A stretch of 64,000 bases of DNA from Acinetobacter sp. XS-4 (GTDB taxonomy: Bacteria; Pseudomonadota; Gammaproteobacteria; Pseudomonadales; Moraxellaceae), in contig NZ_CP094657.1 of assembly GCF_023920705.1 (NCBI RefSeq), forward strand, positions 744,001-808,000. Direction: 5' to 3'. Below, piece by piece: positions 1-8,820 of the stretch. A program made the position numbers and the translations under genes. The notes under the pieces were generated by a model. It did no database searches and was not told the DNA's origin. It saw only the letters and a program-made list of their open reading frames with translations. Each line of letters begins with the position of its first letter. Within the stretch, counting starts at the first letter, position 1.

Positions 1-708
1 GTTAATTGCTTTTGGAATGGTTTTTTTCGGATCTTTTGCTTCTGCTGCGGCCATACCAATCAGTTCAATACCACCAAAAGCGAACATCAAGAAAGCCAAC
101 ATATAGAACAGGCCGCTAAAGCCATTTGGAAAAAATCCACCATGAGACCAAAGGTTACTAAATGAAATGCTTGAACCGACATCTGCTGTAAATAGCAAAT
201 AAAGCCCAAACACAATCATAGAAATAACCGCAGCAACTTTAATAATAGCGAGCCAGAATTCGGATTCACCATAAAATTTGACGTTGGTTAAGTTAATTGC
301 CGTAATCACGACAAAGAAAAATAAGACAGAAGTCCACGCTGGAATATGAGGCCACCAATAATTAATATATTTGGCTACCGCGGTGAGCTCACTCATCGCA
401 ACCAGAACGTAGAGTATCCAATAGTTCCATCCGGTTAAAAATCCGGGAAATTTCCCCCAATATTTATACGCAAAATGGCTGAACGATCCTGCAACAGGTT
501 CTTCAACAATCATTTCTCCCAAGTGACGCATAATCAAAAACGCGATTAAGCCGCCAATGGCATATCCTAAAATAATGGATGGTCCCGCAGATTGAATCAC
601 TTGCGCCGAGCCTAAAAATAATCCGGTACCAATTGCTCCACCCATAGCAATTAATTGGATATGTCGATTTTTTAGTCCTCGTTGCAGTGTAGAAGATTCG
701 TTGGTCAA
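1..708 (-). CDS. AroP-like aromatic amino acid permease (5' part, cut by window edge)
   Basis: The first 236 codons of an APC-superfamily amino acid permease read leftward off the window edge. The protein opens with a short polar tail and GLKNRHIQLIAMGGAIGTGLF, the typical first-helix signature, and continues with LGEMIVEEPVAGSFSHFAYK, as in AroP/PheP-type proton symporters for aromatic amino acids. About six membrane helices are present before the cut. The start is a TTG at 708, because an in-frame TGA lies three codons upstream and no ATG occurs before the conserved helix. A weak GAGTGAAG purine stretch precedes it. The gene is divergent from prpF across 378 bp. The substrate within the aromatic group cannot be fixed from this fragment. 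Confidence 0.85.
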   Translation of the reverse strand, partial: MTNESSTLQRGLKNRHIQLIAMGGAIGTGLFLGSAQVIQSAGPSIILGYAIGGLIAFLIMRHLGEMIVEEPVAGSFSHFAYKYWGKFPGFLTGWNYWILYVLVAMSELTAVAKYINYWWPHIPAWTSVLFFFVVITAINLTNVKFYGESEFWLAIIKVAAVISMIVFGLYLLFTADVGSSISFSNLWSHGGFFPNGFSGLFYMLAFLMFAFGGIELIGMAAAEAKDPKKTIPKAIN

Positions 709-1086
709 AGGTCTTCACTCACAATGAATAAGTAAATTATTCTAATAGATGGAGTTATTTTAGCCTAGACTACAAATTAATAAGGAGTGACTGAAAAGTA
801 ATATTAAAATATATTTAAAATCATTGGTTTACTTTTAATTTTTTAATATAGAGTGAAAAGTACTCTAAAAAATATAATTTAATATAGACTTTTTTTCTTA
901 GATTTTGCTTAGATTAAGTCATTGCAAGCATATTGCTAAATTCTCAAAATATACTCGCGTCAATACGATTGATGTATAAAGCAGATCGCTATCTCTTGGC
1001 CTTAAAACAATTTAAGATGCAGAGAAGGGTAAACAAGAATGCTTGTTTTGATATAGAAGAACATAATAGTAAGGATAACAGTTGAT
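709..1086. other. AT-rich divergent intergenic region
   Basis: This 378-bp spacer separates the divergent permease and prpF genes. It is strongly AT-rich between about 720 and 960. An AAGGA ribosome-binding site lies at 1071-1075, 11 bases before the prpF start. A TATACT at 950-955 could be a -10 box for prpF, but no well spaced -35 box accompanies it. I see no small gene. Confidence 0.5.
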
Positions 1087-2274
1087 ATGAGCTCAGTACC
1101 GCAAATTAAAATTCCAGCAACTTATATGCGTGGTGGAACCAGTAAAGGTGTCTTTTTCAAGCTTGATGATTTGCCTGAAAAAGCCCAAGTTGCAGGACAA
1201 GCAAGGGATCAGCTCTTACTACGTGTCATTGGTAGCCCAGACCCATATGGAAAACAAATTGATGGAATGGGAGGAGCCACTTCGAGTACCAGCAAAACTG
1301 TGATTCTCGCTAAAAGTACTCAGCCAGATCATGATGTTGATTATTTATTTGGTCAGGTTTCAATTGATCAGGCTTTTGTAGACTGGAGTGGTAACTGCGG
1401 TAATTTAACCGCCGCTGTTGGCTCTTTTGCGATTTCAAATGGCTTGGTTGATGCAAACCGTATTCCAGAAAATGGCCTATGCACGGTTCGAATTTGGCAA
1501 AAAAATATTCAAAAAACCATTATTGCGCATGTGCCTATCACCAATGGTCAAGTTCAAGAAACTGGTGATTTCGAGCTCGATGGGGTAACGTTTCCTGCTG
1601 CTGAAGTTCAAATTGAGTTTTTAGATCCAGCCGATGATGGTGAAGAAGGCGGTGATATGTTCCCGACAGGAAATATCGTTGATGAATTAGATGTCCCCGA
1701 CATTGGTCATTTTCAAGCGACATTCATTAATGCAGGAATTCCAACCATTTTCTTAAATGCAGAAGATTTGGGTTACCAAGGCACAGAGTTACAAGATCAT
1801 ATTAATAGTGATACAACTGCACTGGCTCGTTTTGAAAAAATTCGTGCGTATGGTGCGGTACAGATGGGTTTAATTAAAGATATTTCTGAAGCAGCTGCGC
1901 GTCAGCACACACCAAAAATTGCTTTTGTTTCTAAACCGAAAAATTATACAGCTTCAAGTGGTAAACCAGTTTCAGAGAGTGATGTTGATTTACTGGTTCG
2001 AGCTTTGTCGATGGGTAAATTGCACCATGCAATGATGGGAACAGCAGCGGTTGCAATTGGCACAGCGGCTGCTATTCCGGGAACGTTAGTAAATTTAGCT
2101 GCTGGCGGCGGTGAACGTGAAGCGGTACGTTTTGGTCATCCATCTGGAACATTACGTGTTGGTGCTCAAGCGGAACGTATTAATGATCAATGGGTCGTTA
2201 AAAAAGCCATTATGAGCCGTAGTGCACGTGTGTTAATGGAAGGTTGGGTACGTGTTCCAGGTGACAGTTTCTAA
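1087..2274 (+). CDS. prpF: PrpF-family aconitate isomerase (stand-alone)
   Basis: A 395-residue PrpF-family protein with the diaminopimelate-epimerase-like fold. In the methylcitrate cycle PrpF isomerises 2-methylaconitate so that aconitase can finish propionate oxidation to methylisocitrate; relatives isomerise other unsaturated tricarboxylates. The start region ATYMRGGTSKGVFF, the GMGGATSSTSK loop with Lys70 and the DWSGNCGNLT loop with Cys104 match the family; Lys70 and Cys104 sit where the catalytic Lys73/Cys107 of the Shewanella enzyme are expected. Unusually, no prpB, prpC or acnD neighbours it: the flanks are an aromatic amino acid permease and ispA. It may therefore be a paralogue acting on another acid, such as an oxalomesaconate-type compound. 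It ends at a strong terminator. Confidence 0.88.
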   Translation: MSSVPQIKIPATYMRGGTSKGVFFKLDDLPEKAQVAGQARDQLLLRVIGSPDPYGKQIDGMGGATSSTSKTVILAKSTQPDHDVDYLFGQVSIDQAFVDWSGNCGNLTAAVGSFAISNGLVDANRIPENGLCTVRIWQKNIQKTIIAHVPITNGQVQETGDFELDGVTFPAAEVQIEFLDPADDGEEGGDMFPTGNIVDELDVPDIGHFQATFINAGIPTIFLNAEDLGYQGTELQDHINSDTTALARFEKIRAYGAVQMGLIKDISEAAARQHTPKIAFVSKPKNYTASSGKPVSESDVDLLVRALSMGKLHHAMMGTAAVAIGTAAAIPGTLVNLAAGGGEREAVRFGHPSGTLRVGAQAERINDQWVVKKAIMSRSARVLMEGWVRVPGDSF

Positions 2275-2287
2275 AAGTCACTTAAGT

Positions 2288-2320
2288 AAAAAAGCCTCTC
2301 AATTACGAAGAGGCTTTTTT
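2288..2320 (+). terminator. Rho-independent terminator after prpF
   Basis: A 12-bp stem with arms 2288-2299 and 2309-2320 and a 9-base loop, ending in six T residues. It starts 14 bases after the prpF stop codon. Confidence 0.9.
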
Positions 2321-2435
2321 ACGTTTACCTTCAAAAACTCATCACCCACTTTTTACAGTGAATCGTGTATGATGTAGCGCATGAATGCTTCATTACATTC
2401 AATAAAATTTCTCTACTGATTTTATCGAGGCGACT

Positions 2436-3347
2436 GTGTCATCACTCTCTCAAGTTAATGCGGATGTTTTAAAACAAGCTCAACAACGTATTCAACAAGA
2501 TTTATTGACGACACTGGCCGCGTTCTCAATTCCAGAACCTTTAAAAAGTGCAGTACACCATGCAGTTATGCTTGGTGGAAAACGTGTGCGTCCGGCTTTG
2601 TGTTATGCCACAGCTTCTTTACAGCCTAATCCAAATTTTGCTGCGGCTCGCCGTGCGGCGGTTGCTGTAGAGTTAATTCATTGTTATTCACTAGCGCACG
2701 ATGACCTGCCTTGTATGGACAATGATTTACTGCGTCGTGGTCAGCCGACATGTCATGTTGCATTTGGTGAAGATACTGCTTTGCTCGCAGGCGATATTTT
2801 ACAATCAATGGCTTTTGAGGTTTTAGGTAGTCGTTTGTTCGATGAACAAGGGCAGGGTACCGATGCTGCGATTGTATTAAAACAAATTCAGATTTTAGCA
2901 ACAGCCACTTCTAAAATGGTTTGTGGACAAGTATTAGACCTACAAGCTGAAGCTAAGCAAATTGCTCAAGACGAACTTGAAAATATTCATCGTAATAAAA
3001 CTGGTGCGCTTATTCAGGCTGCAATTATGATGGGTGCAGTTACTATCTTTTCTGGCACAGATCAAGCAATTCCAAAATTGCGTCAATATGGGCAGACCAT
3101 TGGACTGGCTTTTCAAGTATTAGACGATATTCTCGATATCACTTCGAGCACCGAAGCTTTGGGTAAAACTGCGGGTAAAGATGAGCAAGTTCAAAAATCG
3201 ACATACCCAGCTTTAATGGGGCTTGAACAAGCACAGATTTATGCCAAAGAATTGCATGATCAAGCTTTTGAGGCTTTAGCTCATTTTGGTGACAATGCAA
3301 AAGAATTGGTTGATATCTCACAATTCCTTTTAGCTCGTACGAATTAA
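2436..3347 (+). CDS. ispA: Farnesyl diphosphate synthase
   Basis: A 303-residue short-chain trans-prenyltransferase that condenses isopentenyl diphosphate with dimethylallyl and geranyl diphosphates to make farnesyl diphosphate, precursor of quinone side chains and undecaprenyl carriers. The first Asp-rich motif DDLPCMD is at residues 89-95 and the second, DDILD, at 230-234. GGKRVRP (47-53) and the KTG motif (188-190) are also present. Length is usual for IspA. The start is a GTG preceded by a GAGG-containing site. It stands alone, not in the xseB-ispA-dxs cluster of enterobacteria. Together with ispB further along, the window encodes both the short- and long-chain synthases. Confidence 0.95.
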   Translation: MSSLSQVNADVLKQAQQRIQQDLLTTLAAFSIPEPLKSAVHHAVMLGGKRVRPALCYATASLQPNPNFAAARRAAVAVELIHCYSLAHDDLPCMDNDLLRRGQPTCHVAFGEDTALLAGDILQSMAFEVLGSRLFDEQGQGTDAAIVLKQIQILATATSKMVCGQVLDLQAEAKQIAQDELENIHRNKTGALIQAAIMMGAVTIFSGTDQAIPKLRQYGQTIGLAFQVLDDILDITSSTEALGKTAGKDEQVQKSTYPALMGLEQAQIYAKELHDQAFEALAHFGDNAKELVDISQFLLARTN

Positions 3348-3404
3348 TAATATTAAATCAATATTGATGCTTCTATTCATGTGGAATGAATAAAGGAGAA
3401 AAGA

Positions 3405-3773
3405 ATGAATGGTGAACAACTCCATCAAAAAGCAATTGAAATTGCACGTAATCTTCCTTTTAGCCAACAGACTCATCCATTTGGGCCTGAATATGAAGTT
3501 TTTAAAATTTTAGAAAAAATATTCATGCTGACAACGGAAGTAGCGGGCGTCAAAATGATTAATGTCAAATGTGACCCTTATAAAAGTCAGGAATATCAGG
3601 AGCTTTATTCATTTATTATTCCGGGTTATCACATGAATAAAAAACACTGGATTTCGATTACACCGCATAAGAGTTTAACAAGCGATTTACTCCAAGATTT
3701 AATTCATGATTCTTATGATTTAGTCGTAAAAAAATTACCTTTGAAAGATCAGAAAAGATTAAAAAACCAATAA
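3405..3773 (+). CDS. MmcQ/YjbR family protein
   Basis: A 122-residue small cytosolic protein of the MmcQ/YjbR family, whose fold resembles a double-wing DNA-binding domain and whose function is not settled. FGPEYEVFKILEKIFML near residue 25 and the NVKCDPYKSQEYQ plus IIPGYHMNKKHW stretches in the middle are the conserved family core. A clear AAGGAG ribosome-binding site at 3393-3398 fixes the ATG start. It follows ispA by 57 bp on the same strand and could be cotranscribed with it. Confidence 0.85.
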   Translation: MNGEQLHQKAIEIARNLPFSQQTHPFGPEYEVFKILEKIFMLTTEVAGVKMINVKCDPYKSQEYQELYSFIIPGYHMNKKHWISITPHKSLTSDLLQDLIHDSYDLVVKKLPLKDQKRLKNQ

Positions 3774-3776
3774 TAT

Positions 3777-3802
3777 AAAAAACGGCGACATTGTAGTCAC
3801 CG
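3777..3802 (-). terminator. Terminator after the stomatin gene
   Basis: An 8-bp stem (arms 3782-3789 and 3795-3802, one wobble pair) followed by a run of T on the minus strand at 3777-3782. It lies 35 bases past the stop codon of the leftward SPFH gene. Confidence 0.75.
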
Positions 3803-3836
3803 TCTTGATTTCAATTAGTTATTTGAACTCATTAAA

Positions 3837-4691
3837 TTAATTATGCTTTCCCATAATACCGCGAATTGTATTTAAAACATCAGCAGGTAAAACTACAGTT
3901 TTAGCATTGCTTGATTTCGCTAACTCTTGCATTGCTTTAATGTACTGTTCACCTAGCAAGTAAGCCACAGGAGTTTCTTTATCACCGACTGCACTTGTTA
4001 CCATTTCAATCGCTTTTTGCGAAGCTTCAGCTAAAACAACTTGTGCTTCTGCATCACGACGAGATGCTTCTAAGCGACCATCAGCTTCTAAAATGGCAGC
4101 TTGTTTTTCACCGTCAGCTCTCGTTACTGTGGCACGACGTTGACGTTCTGCCGCAGCTTGAGCTTCCATGGCAGCCTGCATTGTTGTAGATGGCTGAATA
4201 TCTTGAATCTCAACCGTTTTTAAGGTAATGCCCCAATCTGAAATATCATCAGAAATTGCAGCTTTGAGCTTCGCTTTAATATGATCACGTGAAGACAAAG
4301 CATCATCTAGATCCATTTCACCGACAATAGAACGCAGAGAGGTTTGTACAAGGTTTTGAATCGCCCATGTATAGTTTTCAATACCGTAAACTGCTTTCTC
4401 TGGTGTGGTTAAATTAATATACGCCACAGCATTCATGAGTAATACGGCGTTGTCACGTGTAATCACTTCTTGCGATGGAATATCTAGCACAATGTCTTTC
4501 GTGGTAATTTTATAAGCAACGTCATCGATATAGGGAATCACAAAATTAAGCCCTGGATTAAGGGTGGTGTGATATTTACCTAAACGTTGGACAATCCATT
4601 TGTAGCCCTGAGGAACAATACGAACCCCTTTAAAAATGGTAATAGCCACAAACGCCAAAAAGGCTAAAACAATAATAGTACCGACTGGCAT
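3837..4691 (-). CDS. SPFH/stomatin-like membrane protein (QmcA type)
   Basis: A 284-residue SPFH (band 7) protein. One N-terminal membrane helix (residues 3-20) is followed by the SPFH domain with VPQGYKWIVQRLGKYHTTLNPGLNFVIPYID, then an Ala/Glu/Gln/Arg-rich coiled coil (about 165-230), the oligomerisation region of stomatins. Such proteins form large ring-like assemblies in the inner membrane and are linked to protease partners and membrane microdomains. The NfeD-like gene 28 bp upstream is the usual partner, so the two form an operon. The family match is clear; the cellular role is inferred. Confidence 0.9.
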   Translation of the reverse strand: MPVGTIIVLAFLAFVAITIFKGVRIVPQGYKWIVQRLGKYHTTLNPGLNFVIPYIDDVAYKITTKDIVLDIPSQEVITRDNAVLLMNAVAYINLTTPEKAVYGIENYTWAIQNLVQTSLRSIVGEMDLDDALSSRDHIKAKLKAAISDDISDWGITLKTVEIQDIQPSTTMQAAMEAQAAAERQRRATVTRADGEKQAAILEADGRLEASRRDAEAQVVLAEASQKAIEMVTSAVGDKETPVAYLLGEQYIKAMQELAKSSNAKTVVLPADVLNTIRGIMGKHN

Positions 4692-4719
4692 GAAAATACC
4701 CTCTCTTTATCTTTAATGT

Positions 4720-5181
4720 TTATGAAGTACCGTGGGTTTGAACAATTAAGTCATTACCCGAAATGTCAATAACTCTGACACGATCGCCTACTTTAACAGG
4801 AGTAGTGCTCCGACAATTCCACTCATCGGCCCCTAAAATAGGCATTGGAAAGCGAACAATAATTTGATCATGGTCTAGACCGGTTTGAATCACCATGCCA
4901 ACTTGACCAATCGTTGCTTCACGGGGCAATCCCGCTTTGGTTTTATCAATTGATAAGGGTTTAATAAATTTGAACCAAAGAATGGTGCATAGCACTGATA
5001 GTATTATCCACAATACAATTTGTGTTGTGAGGCTAATATCTGGAAATAACCAATAGAGAATGCACACCATAATGGCGGCAATACCAAACCAGAGTGCGGC
5101 AAAGGCAGGTAGAATCAGCTCAGAAAGAATAAGTAAGATACCCAATACAAACCAGTGCCAAGGTTGTACAACAAACTCCAT
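4720..5181 (-). CDS. NfeD-like membrane protein, short form
   Basis: A 153-residue protein with hydrophobic segments over residues 8-70 and a C-terminal OB-fold-like beta domain (about 85-150, including GLPREATIGQVGMV and PVKVGDRVRVIDISGNDLIV). This is the short NfeD type, which lacks the N-terminal ClpP-like protease domain. It is the first gene of the pair with the stomatin-like gene. NfeD OB domains are thought to contact SPFH partners. Confidence 0.88.
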   Translation of the reverse strand: MEFVVQPWHWFVLGILLILSELILPAFAALWFGIAAIMVCILYWLFPDISLTTQIVLWIILSVLCTILWFKFIKPLSIDKTKAGLPREATIGQVGMVIQTGLDHDQIIVRFPMPILGADEWNCRSTTPVKVGDRVRVIDISGNDLIVQTHGTS

Positions 5182-5285
5182 AGATCTGCTCTTTTATATA
5201 TCTTTATGATGGGTAAAAGTGATTAATATCACTTTTACCACTGTAGCAGATGATAGGTAATGTGGATAGAAAAAAACCACTTCAA

Positions 5286-6203
5286 TTAAAATTTAGAACG
5301 TGGCGCGGGCTTAAATGCTGCTGGAGATTTTTTGAAGGTTGCAATCGCACTTTCAATTTGGCGAATTTGAGCTTGAGCAGCTTTTTCACCTTCCAAAATT
5401 GCTTGATTACTTGATTTGAGGTCAAGTGTACCTAAATGACCCACTTTAGGCTGAATCACAACATTGGCTTGCTTGAGTTCTTCATTAATACTTTGTTGAC
5501 CCATAATATTAATGGTTTGATCCAGTAATCCCCACATATTGGCTGGGCGATTACCTGCTGGGCGCGCTGAAATATCAACGGCAATCACAATATCTGCACC
5601 CATATCACGAGCTGTTTTAACAGGAATTGGACTAACTAATCCGCCATCAATGTATTTTTGATTGCCGATTGTGGCTGGCACGAACACATTTGGAATACTA
5701 CAAGAAGCACGTACTGCTTGGCCTGCATTACCTTTAATAAAGTCTGCCTTTTGACCATTATCAAGGCGAGTTGCCACAGCCGCAAAACGGATTGGGAACT
5801 TCTCAATCGGTTTATTGCCAACATTACGGTTAACGTAGTCTTGTAACTTTTGCCCGAGAATAATGCCTTGACGGTTAAGCGTTAAATCACGGATATCAGA
5901 CTCTTGTAATTTCAGAGCCAGACTTTGCAATTGATAAGGTGTTTGTCCACTCGCGTAGATACTTCCAACAAAGCTACCAGCGCTGGTACCCGTTACAATT
6001 TTAGGCTTAATCCCATGAGACTCTAAAACCTTGATTACACCAATATGTGAAAATCCTTTTGCTCCACCGCCACCTAAAGCAAGTGCAATTACAGGTTCAC
6101 GGGCTTTAATTGAGGTAGTCGGCGTTGGTGTTTTGCTAAATTTATCACAGCCAAAGAGTGCTAGAGAGATAAATCCAATACTGGCAAATTGAGCAATTTT
6201 CAT
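5286..6203 (-). CDS. Patatin-like phospholipase lipoprotein
   Basis: A patatin-family acyl hydrolase of 305 residues from the chosen start. The oxyanion-hole glycines are in GGGGAKG (44-50), the nucleophile is Ser74 in GTSAG and the partner acid is Asp186 in IDGG, so the Ser-Asp dyad is complete. Residues 1-19, ending LALFGC, are a compact lipoprotein signal, so it is probably anchored in the envelope. I chose the ATG at 6203 because it gives this short signal; longer starts at 6245 (ATG) or 6263 (TTG) are possible and none has a good ribosome-binding site. Expected action is release of fatty acids from phospholipids. It directly follows the acyltransferase gene, suggesting joint lipid turnover. 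Confidence 0.88.
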   Translation of the reverse strand: MKIAQFASIGFISLALFGCDKFSKTPTPTTSIKAREPVIALALGGGGAKGFSHIGVIKVLESHGIKPKIVTGTSAGSFVGSIYASGQTPYQLQSLALKLQESDIRDLTLNRQGIILGQKLQDYVNRNVGNKPIEKFPIRFAAVATRLDNGQKADFIKGNAGQAVRASCSIPNVFVPATIGNQKYIDGGLVSPIPVKTARDMGADIVIAVDISARPAGNRPANMWGLLDQTINIMGQQSINEELKQANVVIQPKVGHLGTLDLKSSNQAILEGEKAAQAQIRQIESAIATFKKSPAAFKPAPRSKF

Positions 6204-6269
6204 CTTTAAAAATAATCTATGTCGAGATAAATTAAGAAGGGCCATAAGACCAGATTCGCTCAATTTTTG

Positions 6270-6896
6270 CTAGGTTTTTTTCACTAGATTTTGTAAAGGT
6301 TCGGCAAGCCAATTGCGATTTTTGGGTGAAATTTTTCCCTCATAACGCTCAAAAATCTTTTGTAGATCTTCAGCATAGTTGCCACTTGGGTCTAAGTGAC
6401 CTAAGCAGTGAATCGTCTTACGATCATAATCAAAAGAAAACATCACAATGGGAATGTTGGCTTTTGCGGCAATATGGTAAAAACCACTTTTCATTTTTTT
6501 TGCTTTTTTACGTGTGCCTTCGGGTGCCATCCCAATCCAGATCTTGTCATATTTTTGAATGGTTGCAACGACTTGTTCAGTAAGTCCATTGGCTGTGTCA
6601 CGTTTAACAGGAATAACGCCAGCCCAGTCTAACGCTCGCTTAAACGGTAGTTTAAAAAGGGCATCTTTACCTAATACTGTAATTTGGATACCTAATCCGA
6701 AAATCGCAAGAAAGCCATACCATCCATCAATATTGGAAGTATGAGGGGAAATAATCGCTACTGCTTTTGGAAAATTAGGAACTTCGCCTTCAATTGTCCA
6801 ACCTTGCGCTAAAAAAAGTTTCTTAAATAGTGCCCGGCTTAAAGCAGTACCACGTTGGGGTACCAAATCAGGTAAATTAGGGAAATATTGATCCAT
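6270..6896 (-). CDS. PlsC-like 1-acylglycerol-3-phosphate acyltransferase
   Basis: A 208-residue member of the glycerolipid acyltransferase family. The catalytic HX4D motif is His52-Asp57 in PHTSNID and the substrate-binding motif is APEGTR (124-129). There is no long N-terminal membrane anchor, so this is the compact PlsC-like subtype rather than the essential plsC. It transfers an acyl chain to a lysophospholipid-type acceptor; the exact acceptor is unknown. It is the first gene of a leftward pair with the patatin-like hydrolase and is divergent from the transporter at 7025. Confidence 0.88.
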   Translation of the reverse strand: MDQYFPNLPDLVPQRGTALSRALFKKLFLAQGWTIEGEVPNFPKAVAIISPHTSNIDGWYGFLAIFGLGIQITVLGKDALFKLPFKRALDWAGVIPVKRDTANGLTEQVVATIQKYDKIWIGMAPEGTRKKAKKMKSGFYHIAAKANIPIVMFSFDYDRKTIHCLGHLDPSGNYAEDLQKIFERYEGKISPKNRNWLAEPLQNLVKKT

Positions 6897-7024
6897 ATTT
6901 TTTTAAATTTTAACTTGTCCTCGTTTTATCTTAATCTTTTGAAATATATGCTTCATTGGCAAAATGTAAGAACAACATGACATTTGATGTTATTCCTCAT
7001 TAAAGAAATAAAAAGTAGGTATAT

Positions 7025-8284
7025 ATGTTTCGGCAGCAAAATCTTTATCTTCTGCTATTTTCCTTATATTGGGCGCAAGGGCTACCCGTGGGTTTTATGA
7101 CCCATGCTTTACCGGTTATTTTAAGGGCACAAGGTGTGTCACTTGCTCATATTGGTGGTTTTGGCCTATTAATGTTGCCTTGGTCAATAAAGATCTTTTG
7201 GGCGCCGTGGGTTGACCGACATGCACTTTCCCATTTGGGGCACTATCGTAGTTGGATTTTACCTACGCAGTTTTTGACGGTGGGTGTGCTGTGTATTTTG
7301 TCTTTTTTCCCCATTCAAGCTTTAGACCAGCCTCTTTATTTATTTGCTTTTTTTATTTCGCTTCTTTTAATGAACTTAACAGGAGCAACACAAGATATTG
7401 CGACCGATGCTTTGGCTGTCAATTTGTTAAAGCATGACCAGCAACATTGGGGAAATACGTTTCAGGTGATTGGTTCCCGACTGGGTTTTATTGTTGGGGG
7501 CGGTGCCGTACTCTGGTGTTTAGACTGGTTAACATGGCAACCTACTTTCCTCTTATTAGCAGCCTTGGTATTTTTAAATACTTTACCCGTTTTATTATTT
7601 AAAGAACCTAAACATGCAGCTTATTCAGGTCATCAACTTAAACCTAGCCAGCAAAGTTTAGTCATAAAGATTAAGGCCTATTTGAGTTATTTTTCTCAAA
7701 ATAAAGAGCTTCGTTCTTGGTTAGTTGTACTTATTACTTTTAAAGTAGCAGATGGTTTAGCTGGGCCATTACTTAAGCCTTTAATGGTTGATATGGGGCT
7801 AAGTTTTACTCAAATTGGCGTTTATATCACCATGCTTGGTGCAGTAGCAGCACTGGCAGGGGCAGCAATAGCTGGTGGAGTGCTTAAATACTTCTCTAGA
7901 CCTACCACTTTAATTATTTTTTCAGTATTTAAAATCATGAGCTTAGCGGCCTATACCTATTTAGCTTATGCTTACGAACAGAAAATTCAACTCAATGTCT
8001 GGGCTATTTATACAGTCAATGCGTTAGAGGATGCATTCTCGGCAATGTTGTTGGTGGTTATGTTGACTTTAGTCATGCATTACAGTCGAAAAGAATATGC
8101 GGGTACAGATTTTACCTTTCAGGTTTCAGTCATGGCGACTGTGAGTGGTGGTCTTTATAGTTTGAGTGGTGTATTTGGAGATGCCTTCGGTTATTTTCAT
8201 TATTTGATAGCTATTGTCATTATTGGCATTGTTACTTTGCTCCCTATTTACCTCTGGAAATATGTAAAACTACAAGAAAAATAA
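7025..8284 (+). CDS. AmpG/FptX-like MFS transporter
   Basis: A 419-residue major facilitator with about twelve membrane helices. LPWSIKIFWAPWVDR (loop 2-3) and LTGATQDIATDALAVNLL (helix 4) are typical of the AmpG-type group, which imports muropeptides (AmpG) or siderophores (FptX, RhtX). Neither a beta-lactamase regulator nor siderophore genes lie next to it, so the substrate stays open. The start ATG follows an AGTAGGT site at short spacing. Divergent from the acyltransferase gene. Confidence 0.8.
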   Translation: MFRQQNLYLLLFSLYWAQGLPVGFMTHALPVILRAQGVSLAHIGGFGLLMLPWSIKIFWAPWVDRHALSHLGHYRSWILPTQFLTVGVLCILSFFPIQALDQPLYLFAFFISLLLMNLTGATQDIATDALAVNLLKHDQQHWGNTFQVIGSRLGFIVGGGAVLWCLDWLTWQPTFLLLAALVFLNTLPVLLFKEPKHAAYSGHQLKPSQQSLVIKIKAYLSYFSQNKELRSWLVVLITFKVADGLAGPLLKPLMVDMGLSFTQIGVYITMLGAVAALAGAAIAGGVLKYFSRPTTLIIFSVFKIMSLAAYTYLAYAYEQKIQLNVWAIYTVNALEDAFSAMLLVVMLTLVMHYSRKEYAGTDFTFQVSVMATVSGGLYSLSGVFGDAFGYFHYLIAIVIIGIVTLLPIYLWKYVKLQEK

Positions 8285-8820
8285 TGTTAACTAAATGAAA
8301 TAAAGAAATTTAATATCGATTAACGAGTGATCTAAGGGTTATCTAATACCTTTGTCTATGTTTTTAAAAATGTATGTTTTTAGCTATTTAAATGCTTTAT
8401 TAATTATGCCATCTTGTTTGGGTAGCAAATGGAAGCTAACTGGAGTAAAAATGGATTTCGTTAACAAGAAAAATCATGTGAATCAATTAAAATGGGTAGA
8501 AAAATGTTCAATTAGATTGGATATTAGCCTAAAGTCTAAAAAAGAATAATGAAATAACGATTTAATCATTCTATAAGATAAGAGAGTTGTGTAGGATTCG
8601 TTACAACATGAAGACAAGGTAAAAATCTGTAACTCAAAGTGTGTTTTTTATGTCTTTGGTTATTGGTTTTGGTCTTGCATAACGTTGAAATTGGTTTTGG
8701 TTGCGGTAATAAAATTAATGTAACCAAAGTGGAGGAGAGTTGATTTTTTAGCCCCTAATTTAATGGCGTAAATCAACTTGGCATGGATAGGCAACATAAA
8801 ATATATTTTTGGAGTTTTTG
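8285..8820. other. Intergenic region upstream of the porin
   Basis: A 536-bp region with no convincing gene. A 65-codon frame at 8352-8549 has no ribosome-binding site and a random-looking product. The distal part holds an inverted repeat at 8654-8729 and the GGAG site (8811-8814) of the porin. A long untranslated leader or a small RNA for the porin is possible but not demonstrable here. Confidence 0.45.
8654..8729. repeat. Inverted repeat with a short dispersed motif
   Basis: Nine-base arms CTTTGGTTA (8654-8662) and TAACCAAAG (8721-8729) enclose 58 bases. The enclosed 15-mer TGGTTTTGGTCTTGC (8664-8678) recurs exactly at 14895-14909, inside or at the edge of another inverted repeat. This suggests members of a degenerate intergenic repeat family. 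Confidence 0.5.

Noticed and set aside
503..718. 71-codon leftward frame at the left edge
   Set aside because: It is out of frame with the AroP-like permease, whose conserved sequence reads in another frame from 708.
3837..5181. NfeD/stomatin pair as a flotillin-type toxin or phage-defence module
   Set aside because: It has the common housekeeping arrangement, short NfeD without protease domain, and no defence genes nearby.
8352..8549. 65-codon frame between the transporter and the porin
   Set aside because: No ribosome-binding site, unlike any known protein and unusual composition; most likely chance.
8778..8807. TTGGCA/TATATT promoter for the porin
   Set aside because: The start of transcription would fall on the ribosome-binding site itself and spacing is 18 bases.
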